Assembly: GCA_963931865.1 (NCBI GenBank) | Contig: OZ007516.1 | Coordinates: 11,046,785-11,110,784, forward strand | Length of the DNA stretch: 64,000 bases | Direction: 5' to 3' | Source: Axinella damicornis | Lineage: Eukaryota > Porifera > Demospongiae > Axinellida > Axinellidae | In this document: piece after piece, positions 55,517-64,000 of the stretch | Layout: the number at the start of each line of letters is the position of its first letter | How positions within the stretch are numbered: position 1 is the first letter of the stretch | Notes under the pieces: generated by a model | What the model was told of the DNA's origin: nothing | Databases searched by the model: none | What the model saw: only the letters and a program-made list of their open reading frames with translations | Program-made: the position numbers and the translations under genes

Positions 55517-55598
55517 CCCTTTGAAGTCCAAGACTACTGTGGTCCAAAAGTAGCTCTGCTCACAAACTGCTTGTGTGGCTTTGATGCAACTCAGGTAT
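55517..55598 (+). CDS. Possible exon (FEVQDYCGPKVALLTNCLC...)
   Basis: A coding-like frame ending at a good donor, GCAACTCAG then GTATAT, directly after the foldback MITE, which may have displaced its acceptor. Family not recognised. It may belong with the exon at 56039. Confidence 0.3.
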
Positions 55599-56038
55599 AT
55601 ATTCAGTTCTGGCACAGCAGATTTGAAATTGCTTCACCTTCAATTTTTCCATTGGGAGCCCTACCTACACAATTTCTCCCCTCTCCTCTCCTTACTCTCT
55701 GTTTACGTCTTTATCCAAGGAGGTCAACATCTGCCAACTCCCTCATCTCTTCCTCAGTCTTCTCTTTCTAAAATGTACCAAGAATGTGGTGGAGCAGCAC
55801 TCTAAGTCAGACCCCAATTCAAATTGTACTAGCTATAGCCTTACAGAAACACTATTATAGTAAGCACCACATTTTACAGTGGTCATGGCAATACTTCATG
55901 TAGTCTTGTAGAACAACAAGTACAACTTACACTTTCTATAATACATCCTTGGTGGATACCTCACAACACTATATGACAGTACCCACTACACATTCATTTA
56001 CATTATCATGGTGGTTACCTCTCTCCATTCTCCCTCAG

Positions 56039-56483
56039 GCTTCTCTCTTATCTTCGTCCAGTGAGTCGGCCCCAGATCCACCAGTCTGGGCCGAGACTAT
56101 CTGCTTGCCTACGAAACAGCATTCAGAGTCAACTACAAGGGACGCAACAGGGGGAGTGCCAATTCATGACAGGAGGCCAACGGCGTTGGAAAAACACACG
56201 CTCATCATTGTCCACAGTTTACGCGTTCACTGCGGATTCAACCAATCTGCAGCTTGGGGTGGGAGTATGGGGGGTGCATGGGGCTGATGTGGAGCATGGG
56301 GTGGAGCTGCTGAGTATGATTTGCACAATCTGCTTACATATTGTGTTTGGAGATCCTGTTTGGTGTTCGGAGATTCAGTTTGGTCCTGCGGTTCAGCTGC
56401 AGGCACCCCCCACCTCCGGTCAACCTGGACATTTGCAAGGGTCCCTCACATTAGCTCACAGGGAAAAATGTCCAAATTACTAA
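56039..56483 (+). CDS. Possible exon of an unidentified protein
   Basis: After a strong acceptor (CTCTCCATTCTCCCTCAG) the frame reads LLSYLRPVSRPQIHQSGPRL and later RRWKNTRSSLSTVYAFTADS and LGVGVWGVHGADVEHGVELL, to a stop at 56483. The composition is that of a real globular protein. A competing frame to 56287 is weaker. I do not recognise the family. Whether it ends here or at an internal donor is unclear. Confidence 0.4.
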
Positions 56484-57652
56484 CGTAGAAATTGGTACAA
56501 AAGTGTGGTAAAATGAAATTTGTGGTACAAATTTGTAGTGAAAATGTAGTGATTTTGTTGAGATTTTTTTTATTGCACCAATGGAAAGATTGGTGTGTGT
56601 ACAAGCAATGGTCTTAAGTTTCTTTTCATCAGGCAAAAAAAATTGATGCTATGAAAAAAAAGGTGAAAGTTTAAAATTCATACTTTCCTACAATTTCACC
56701 ATGTTTTTGTACCATTTACTACGTTAGTAAAAGTCTACGTTAGTAAAAGTCTAACCTGTGATAGGGTGCCAGTTTACACCCAGGACCTTCAAGAGAACAA
56801 CGCACTCCTCAGCTGTAACACTGCAACACGTACTGGAGTAATGGACGGTCCATTCAGGAAAGCAGGAGGGTGAGTGGACTTCTGGCCAATCTGTCCACAA
56901 TATTGTAACTGCTGTGATGTTGATAACTTTGAAAACAGGAAAATGGAAATCTGGTGGTTGTCTTCCATTTTCCATATCTCTATCATTTGCATGACCTCAT
57001 GTGACCTTTGACCTCGGAAATCGAGGAGACGATGCCGCAACAGGCTAGGAAGCAACTTTAGCGAACTAATAGGCTGAGTAAGGAGGTTTAGCTTCTCACT
57101 GAAAAGGGCGTTTCATGGAATTTTGGGTGAGTCCAGTCCAGTAGTCCAGTCCACCGATTGTATACAGCCAACACCATGAGGTCATGCAATTGATAAAGAC
57201 ATGGCCGGGTAATGGAAAACAACCGCCAGATTATCCATTAAATTTTTCAAAGTTACCAACATCACAGCAGTTACAATATTGTGGACAGATTGGCCAGAAG
57301 AGCCCTCTCTCTGGGTGATCATCAACAGTTGCATTGCAAACTGGATTCTGAATGTTGGCCATGGCCCAATTGCACGACCGTCAGAATCAAGCTGCTACTT
57401 TGTTTGAAATTTGCAAAATGCAATTCAGATGTCATTTATGGGGTATCTGTGACCTTGAACATTGCTACTACATTGCAGCTTTGAATATGTATTTGCAGAG
57501 AAAAATGGGATGGCCACAAAGTCCACTCACCGAAGGGCTTTCCGGACAGTCTTCCAGACTTCATACATGCCCCTCGCCGTTAGCAGTTCTAACGCATGCA
57601 CACCCTACTTCAAACTTTTATTTCCACAGTTGTTACTGCTCCTAGAGGCTAG
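56484..57652. other. No gene recognised; inverted repeat
   Basis: Bases 56882-56975 and 57208-57296 are inverted copies (GGCCAATCTGTCCACAATAT...AACTTTGAAAA), probably the arms of an old element. Bases 57330-57500 hold a coding-like frame (ECWPWPNCTTV) of unknown origin. Confidence 0.5.
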
Positions 57653-57654
57653 AT

Positions 57655-57706
57655 AGTCTCTTTTTCTACGAGGGGGCGCGCGCGCCCCCTCGTAGAAAAA
57701 GAGGCT
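57655..57706. repeat. 52-bp palindrome with GCGCGCGC centre
   Basis: Arms CTCTTTTTCTACGAGGGGGC and inverse, with a single mismatch near the ends and no loop. Confidence 0.93.
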
Positions 57707-58540
57707 GGCTTGCAGCTTGTGAGACTAGAGCTAGAGAGCGAAAGCTGGTCCGGAAATCCCCTGCTGTTCGGAAACCCTATCCGTTACCTTAGCGTCGGTC
57801 ACACTACTCCGTTCACGATCTCGTGAAACTCTACGTATACGGAGTTCCACGTACCTCCGTGTGTCTATCATACGGTACGAGATCTGGGCATGAGAACCGT
57901 CTGGCCTAGCCTGCGATCTAGCCCTGGAGGGGTCAAGGTGGTCACAGTGCAGGAACAAAGCCTTAAGAATGAACCAGGTACACCGTTAGCACCGCATTCT
58001 TCATTGGGTGTACTAATTTCTTGGGGGGGGCAGACCATATCTCAGAAGCAGGCAGGACGGAGAAGGGTCTGGTGAATATAATACAATAGTTGCAGGGATG
58101 ACAATGGCTGCATGCTATCTGTATCTGCCGATGCAATGTAGTTCACATGTGAGTGATGTCCGCTTCAGCAACCACTGAGCACTGCTAGTAGGAGGAGAAG
58201 TGCGAGCCCCTAGCGTCCAACACGCCTAGATCTTGTCTCCCCACATGACAGAGACCCGTGGTTGTTTGCACTGACAGCGCGAGCATCGTCCCAACAACAA
58301 GAAGATCTGTGGCGTTTATAAACTCACATTCAGGAAAATGATGCACTGACAAAGAAATTCTAGCTAAGTAACTTGTACTTGCTGATTGATGTGTCTGCGT
58401 GGGAAATAGTGGGTGTGAGTAGCACTTATTGAGCAATCAGATTCTTTCCTCCGAAATTCCGTGGTGTTCAAGAATGTTGTACTATATTCACCAGATCCTC
58501 CCCTCCTTCCGTGCATAGAGGGTCTGGGAACGAGACTGAA

Positions 58541-58570
58541 GGGGGGGGGGGGGGGGGGGGGGGGGGGGGG
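58541..58570. repeat. Poly-G tract
   Basis: Thirty Gs following a GGGAACGAGACTGAA MITE-like end. Confidence 0.97.
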
Positions 58571-58619
58571 CTATGGTGTGCTGTTTGTGCATGCATGTGT
58601 CATAACTCGCATCTTTATC

Positions 58620-59175
58620 TCGTGATATGCTCTAGCATAGACTGTTGGTTCGCTGAACATCGATCAAAGCATTGATCGACCATTACTAAACATCGATCGA
58701 CGTTTACTTCAATCTCACCAGTCTGTGCTTTACTTTGCTAGATCTCATGGGTCGATTCTGTGCCAAACTTGGCATGATTGGTCTGTGCTAACACCTATCT
58801 TTACTATACATCTGTTGATGTGATCAATTATTAACGTTTAGCAAATACTGATCGTTGTTTAGCAAACACCGGTTGATGTTTAGCACAGACCGATGTTTAG
58901 TACAGATCGATCACTGTTTAGCAAAATAATGTTGATCCATGTTTAGCAAATTTCGTTCGATATTTAGCATGTTGATCACAATAGCACTAGTGAAGACTTT
59001 GAAGTTGCCTATTTGTCCATCCCAGCAAATGGCAATCAATAATGTTGATTGATGTTAATATCAGTTGATTTTTAGCACAGACCGTTGTTTAGTCAAGATC
59101 GATGTATGTTTAGCAAATGTTGACCGATGTTTAGCAATCATCATTCGATGTTTAGTAAAGTCGAGTGATAGTAGT
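58620..59175. repeat. Degenerate GATCGATGTTTAGCAAA repeat
   Basis: More than a dozen imperfect units combining ATCGATC with TTTAGCA(A/C)A at about 30-40-bp spacing. Non-coding. Confidence 0.75.
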
Positions 59176-59249
59176 GCAGATAACATGACATTGTGGTTTC
59201 ATAAAGACGCCCTTAAGTACGAGTATTGACACAAACAGCACTCCATAGA

Positions 59250-59600
59250 CAGGGGCGGATACAGGATTTGTGAAGGGGGTGGGGGTCCAAGCACAAGTTG
59301 AGCAGTGCATACAAGTCGGTAGTGCTGATCAGTCCGCGTGAAGCATGGGAAAAAAAATTTGGCCCTCATTTTTCAGCTGTCAGGATGGGCTCTTGTGGCA
59401 CAGTTTGTCGCTACCATGCCGAAGGTAGCACATAGAGGTGTGTAGAGTTGATCAGTCCACACAAAGCGCGGGAAATAATACTATTTTCGCCTTCATTTTT
59501 CAGTTGTCAGGATGCATGGGCTTAGTCTCACGGGCTGGGCTGTCGTGGTACCTTCGTGCTTTGCCCTGATGTACGAGTAGCAACACAACTTCTTGGTGTC
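59250..59600. repeat. Dispersed repeat, two internal copies
   Basis: GTGCTGATCAGTCCGCGTGAAGC...TTTTTCAGCTGTCAGGATG at 59330 repeats at about 59450-59515. Related copies lie at 3700, 21900 and 30080. Confidence 0.7.
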
Positions 59601-59923
59601 TGGGTCTTGCTTCCTTCAGGTGGGTGAAGAGGTACCATAGGCCACAGTACAGCTGCACAGTTGCGCCGTTCTGCCTTATAACGGGGTTGTATAACGGGGT
59701 TGTCTCAATTCCAGATCATCGGACTGGGAGTGCGTACCCGTAATTACAATCCAGTAGTGCATGCGTATAGCCGTGTGAGAAGTGGAACCGATGGCTCACA
59801 AGCAGCAAATGGCAGTAGCCCAGAGTAGATAGAGCACTAGGTAAGTTCTGTTTAACCACACTCCAAAGATATATGCCATCTACCTAGCTATCCTGGCCTT
59901 AATTACCTTCGCTTGGAAGTCCT

Positions 59924-59957
<34 letters not shown>
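59924..59957. repeat. Poly-G tract
   Basis: Thirty-four uninterrupted Gs. Confidence 0.97.
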
Positions 59958-59959
<2 letters not shown>

Positions 59960-60461
59960 TGATAGAGACTCGTGTTATGGAATTCGGAATTCAGTTACAA
60001 TGTGGATATTGGTCCGGCAGGAAGTAGTATAGGTAATGGACACACCTTCGCATTCAGCACCTGACCTGGCCATACCCTAACCCACCACTCTACTTCCTGG
60101 CGGACCAATAACCACTTTGTTCAGTTTATGTTTGATGGGACCCTATCGCAATTACGGGTGCGCACTCCCCTTCTTATCCTTGCCTGCCATCCCAGTCCCT
60201 AGTTGTCTTGACTCAGGTGCTGGCCCACATTGTTGCAATGGCATAATAATGGGTCCCCATGGATTGAATGCCCCCAAACAAATTTCCCTAGTGACTTTGG
60301 TACCTTGAATGAGTATCGTTATTAGTTACAATAGCACTGACCAGGGCCGACTTGGGCTCCAATGGTCCATAGGAACTTGATTCCTTTCCAAATAGTGATG
60401 CAGGACTTGTTGTACTTATTCAACAATAAACCACACAAAAGAGGTACAAAACTAAGGGGTT

Positions 60462-60914
60462 GATGCCTGCTCACATGGAGTGCCGGGAATGCTCACAATT
60501 CACATCAAGAGCACTTTTGGCCTGGATCGTATTGTCTCTTCATCCTGGCTGTCGTACTGGTAGTCTTGAATGCCAGGGAAGTGACATTCCCAGAAGAATC
60601 CACTTTGTGCGGAGGCCCCAATGCCCCTCAATACATGACCCTGTGTGGATTGAGTAGTATCCCTTCCTATTGATAAGCATGTCTACAGCTAGGTTTCATT
60701 GGTCCCTGATTTGGCTGGAACAAACCAGAACCCACCCACTGGGTTGTCCACGGTGTGGACATGCTCCACCTCCAGGCTTGTGTAGTGGTTCTCCAGGAAC
60801 TTTGTAACATCTAGTGTTGATAGCTAGCTTTTCCAATGAGTCAATTTTCGCAAGGTGAGGCTTCAACGCCACTGTTGCATTCTCTGTGGTAACCATTGCT
60901 CCTGCTTCCTCCAT
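60462..60914 (-). pseudogene. Coding-like fragment, frame-shifted, unidentified
   Basis: Minus-strand frames change register: VALKPHLAKIDSLEKLAINT passes to FLENHYTSLEVEHVH and VGGFWFVPAKSGTNET, then to GIGASAQSGFFWECHFPG and QYDSQDEETIRSRPKV. Each piece has protein-like composition, so this looks like a decayed gene or transposon ORF. Family not recognised. Confidence 0.3.
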
Positions 60915-61315
60915 TGCTTGACTGAGAACAGTGCAGTATGGTACTGTGTCTTTGCAGTCAATTTAGCACGTTGTGAGAAGAATCATTACTAAAGAGTATC
61001 TTGAGCGCATTATGATGACACACTTTCCCTTCCTCGAGCTCACAGGCGTGTCGGGCCAGGATCTATTCATGCACTTCATGCACCAGGGTTTCATGCAGGA
61101 TTTTTAGGTTGGGGGGAAAGTTTCGTGCGACGGCCATTCCTTGGGGGGTCTGGTGGGTTTCTAATACTGGCCACCACAATTTGAATGACCTTGTATTGTT
61201 TTAAGCTGTTACATTACATCATACTTGGTGGGGATTCCCCCTTGAAACCATGTGCACCCTCTGAAAGACTATTGTACTGTATCGGTACAGCCCAGCTGTA
61301 CTGGCGAGTAAGTAG
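60915..61315. other. No gene recognised; upstream of the sialidase gene
   Basis: No TATA box or exon could be assigned. The strong acceptor at 61438-61439 implies that a first sialidase exon may lie here or further upstream. Confidence 0.35.
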
Positions 61316-61439
61316 ATGAGTATAACTAGAACTGATGCCGTATGTTTGATGTGTCTAGAGGTCATGTTTACGCAAGCCCATCATTTACTCACTAATAATA
61401 CCATACTTTCTCTCTACACGTTTCTGCAGCATCTACCAA

Positions 61440-62735
61440 CTGGTGTCTTGCCACTGGTCTTGTGCTTCTGTGCGGTCATGACAGCAGGTGTAGGAGTAGG
61501 CCCTCCCCTTTCATCGCACTCGTCTTTTTCCGATGAAGTTATTGTTTTTACGAGAGGTGAAGGAGGATATTATTGCATCAAAATCCCTTCTCTCTTGACG
61601 ACAGCAAATGGAACTTTGATTGCGTTCGGTGAGGGAAGAATGTTTTCGTGTTCGGACTTCACCTGGACGGACCTAATTTATAAGCGTTCACTTGATGGCG
61701 GCCTGACCTGGGGACCACTTCAGCTGTTGTACAGCAACTCGTCAATGGACAGTGGTGTAAACACAGTGATTGGGAATGCTGCCCCTGTTGTCCTCCGTGA
61801 CACCCGTCGTATCTTACTACCATTTTGTCGCAACAACTTGCAAGTCATGTTGACGTACAGCGATGATGACGGCCAGACATGGAGCAAGCCCGTCAATCTT
61901 ACTGGAGTGACACACCCAACATGGACATGGTGAGGGGGTGCATAGTATTAAAGTTACCATTTACTGAACACAGAACGTATTGTGGAATTGGAATTTTGCT
62001 GCACTGCTCATGTGAACAGCATCCCATTGCAGCAGACATTCCGCAGGCACCCTGATTAAATGTAATCCTCCCAGGATTCTAGTTGTTAACGGGTCGTATT
62101 TGTTATCATACCACTATAGGGTTGGCACAGGACCACCCGGAAGCATTCATCTTGATTCTAAAAAGATCATTGTTCCAGCCTACCACACCTTTACACCAAT
62201 CGATGATGGCAACCTGTCTGAGGTTCACATGATGATAAGTGATGATGGGGGAAATACGTGGTACATTGGGGGTAATATCACAGACTGGGACCTGCAATTC
62301 CCCAACGAGAATCAAGCTGTCAGTCTTGGTGGAGGCAATGTGTTTGTGAATGCACGGACCCTGCTGACTGACCGGATTGGTGCACTAAGCAAAGATGGTG
62401 GACTAACATTTGGGCCACACTTCATCCTCAAAGGACTTCCGCAACCACTTGAAGGCTGCCAGGGAAGTACCATTCGCCATCCTGTGACAGGCAACCTAAT
62501 CTACTCTGGTCCAGCTACTCACTCTCCCTTTCGCCATAACATGAGTATTTACACAAGTGTGGACAGTGGTTTGACTTGGAATGCAAAAGCAGTTATTCAT
62601 TCTGGTTCCTCTGCCTATAGCTCACTGGCAGTCTTGGGCGACGGCCTCTCAATTGGTCTCCTGTACGAGTGGTCCAATCAAACCAAGCTTATATTTGATC
62701 CAGACTACTTTAGTTTTGTTGTTGTATACGTATAA
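61440..62735 (+). CDS. Sialidase-like protein (GH33/BNR), two exons
   Basis: Exons 61440-61929 and 62120-62735, joined TG|G across a GTGAGG...CACTATAG intron. An ATG at 61316 lies upstream, but a strong acceptor (TTTCTCTCTACACGTTTCTGCAG) at 61439 suggests a missing first exon. A hydrophobic stretch (VLPLVLCFCAVMTAGV) looks like a signal peptide. Sialidases cleave terminal sialic acids using an Arg triad, Asp, Glu and Tyr. Seen here: YCIKIPSLL in the FRIP position, a catalytic-Asp region (CSDFTWTDL), Asp boxes SLDGGLTWG, SDDDGQTWS, SDDGGNTWY, SKDGGLTFG and SVDSGLTWN, and NENQAV. Five Asp boxes fit a six-bladed propeller. FRIP carries Lys rather than Arg, so activity is uncertain. No lesion seen. 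Confidence 0.85.
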
Positions 62736-63758
62736 TGCTATGAACTGTACGTCGTGTTGGCTGTGGTGTTTCCCTTTTGTATTGCAACCAATGTCAACAT
62801 AGTCCTCCTATGCAGTGGCACCCGGTAATTCGCAGAGCAGAGTGCTTGTGGTGGGAGGGGCTGCATTATAGTTCTTTAATCACGTGATTACATTTATTCG
62901 ACATCCGTGGTATTATCCATCCATCATGGTGCACATCCCTGGAATGCGGTTCCTAAGGAAAGAGTGTTCAGAGACACTAGCTAGCCGCGCTCATGGTGAG
63001 GCATTAATCTGTGTGGTGTAAGTCACCTACATGCATGTAGCTGTGCTATAGTCTCGCGGGAGCACACCCGCTACGTACGGCATGTACATAGTGGCATTGT
63101 AGCCATCCTGCACAGATTCGTGATTCTAGCCACACCCACCTTTTAACGAGGTCACACCTAGTACCTCTCGGCCAATGACCGCAAGTACAAACTGAGATAA
63201 AAGCACTGCCAGAAATGGAGGCCCTTGGCATGGCCAAACGACTGTTTTTGTAAGCCCATTTGTTCCAAGGAGAGGAGTACCCAGTTCCAATCAAAGACAT
63301 TCTATTGTGCTGAACCCCGCCCACCTCACCCTGTCCCACCCTTTCCGCTAGAATCCCCAGAACACCATTTTTCCGGCTTCTCACGCTGGTCCGACCTGAG
63401 GTTGTACAGGCTGTACCAATGGCACCAGCCAGTGGGCTACTATTGCCACTGTATTGGGGCAAGCCCCACATAGTTGTGCTCTCAGGATGTCCTGCCGTGG
63501 TGGTGTCTGTCCAGTGTTCGTTTAACATATGACCGTGTATCCAAGTGGAATATCGTAATGTTGCGCCTCCCGCCCGCATGCTGGATCAACAACACGCGTA
63601 CCAGTTACTGAGCATAATGCACGACAGTACCGAGTCGAGCCTGCTATGTTTTACGCCGGTGCTACAAACTACGTCGTACAGACTTGTTGAGAGCTGCAGA
63701 GGTCAGCTGGAGGGAGAGATTCTTTCGGCAACTTAGGGTACTCCTCTCAGGTACGGTG
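62736..63758. other. No gene recognised; dispersed repeats
   Basis: Bases 62860-62990 resemble the left flank of the Ngaro-like element (43060-43250). Bases 63190-63370 resemble the NRAMP-intron sequence at 7090-7260 (GGAATGG-type start, CACCTCACCCTGTCCCACCCTTTC). The long minus-strand frame 63579-63046 runs across these repeats and is not convincing. Confidence 0.5.
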
Positions 63759-63862
63759 CAGCCTCGTTCCCTGTCCCATGCCCAGCTTTTCGTCGCTAGT
63801 CATGTGTCGCTTGCAGTACGGCAAGCGACGAAAAGCTGGGCGTGGGACTAGGAACGACGCTA
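63759..63862. mobile_element. TAGCCTCG-family hairpin MITE
   Basis: About 45-bp inverted arms including GCCCAGCTTTTCGTCGCT, the same inner sequence as the 12443-12841 element. No target duplication is visible, so it may be a degraded or deleted copy. Confidence 0.8.
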
Positions 63863-64000
63863 TCACGAACTTGAATCTGCAGACTGCCAATGATGAACGA
63901 CAATTGGCTACATCGCAAACTTAATGCTCACGCCCCACCCACAGCTTCCCTTATAAGCTACGCTGCACCGCCCAGGCCTCCCAGCTTATGATCATGCATG

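Noticed and set aside
63046..63579. 177-aa minus-strand ORF as a gene
   Set aside because: It runs across dispersed repeats shared with NRAMP introns and shows no protein family features.

Overview
The window looks like intron- and transposon-rich nuclear DNA from an invertebrate animal, probably a marine one and possibly a sponge. The reasons are GT-AG split genes, an SLC11/NRAMP gene with small exons, a tyrosine-recombinase (Ngaro/DIRS-like) retrotransposon, a Ty3/gypsy LTR element, many terminal-inverted-repeat miniature elements (MITEs), and long simple repeats such as GGGA, TG, CA, poly-G and CTAG. Nothing resembles a bacterial operon, CRISPR array or tRNA. Most open frames in the window are low-complexity or antisense shadows.

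Bases 1-19,000. The minus strand carries at least eleven recognisable SLC11/NRAMP (divalent-metal transporter) exons in correct colinear order, from 15844 down to 1670. Most splice sites are intact, but the gene carries stop codons (15816-15818, 15807-15809, 1730-1732), has lost the DPGN metal-binding motif, and has a MITE beside one exon. It is best read as a young pseudogene, with its far N- and C-terminal exons not found or outside the window. Its introns hold MITEs and microsatellites. On the plus strand at 16526-18569 is a four-exon gene that resembles MULE-type transposase-derived proteins. It lacks the central catalytic part and ends inside a MITE that supplies its last ~40 residues.

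Bases 19,137-28,197 are a second copy of bases 2,624-10,318, a piece of the NRAMP locus with three of its exons. One of those exons has a stop in this copy. Comparing the copies gives natural empty sites for insertions: a 1,676-bp deleted Ty3/gypsy element and two MITEs in the second copy, and two MITEs plus a local duplication in the first.

Bases 28,200-43,400 are mostly repeats: a further partial duplication, a cysteine-rich orphan exon (minus strand, 31238-30915), and a tandem array at 33,247-39,880 with units of about 1,070 bp, each carrying a 29-bp minisatellite and a TATA-like box. Bases 43,434-49,211 are one apparently complete Ngaro-like retrotransposon: zinc-knuckle gag, RT-RNase H and tyrosine recombinase, with the A1-ORFs-B1-A2-B2 split direct repeats diagnostic for the group and a strong splice donor in the A repeat.

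Bases 49,200-61,300 are gene-poor, with large foldback elements (53.2-53.7 kb, 54.9-55.5 kb), a TTAA-flanked piggyBac-like MITE (54.1-54.7 kb), perfect palindromes and a few unidentified exon-like frames. Bases 61,440-62,735 hold a two-exon secreted sialidase-like (GH33/BNR) gene on the plus strand, the best candidate here for an intact host gene.

The recurring theme is transposons interacting with genes: MITEs beside or inside exons, small mobile elements carrying what look like first exons with splice donors, and a MITE family with 9-bp target duplications in the same window as a MULE-like protein. All calls were made by eye; no alignments or database searches were run.
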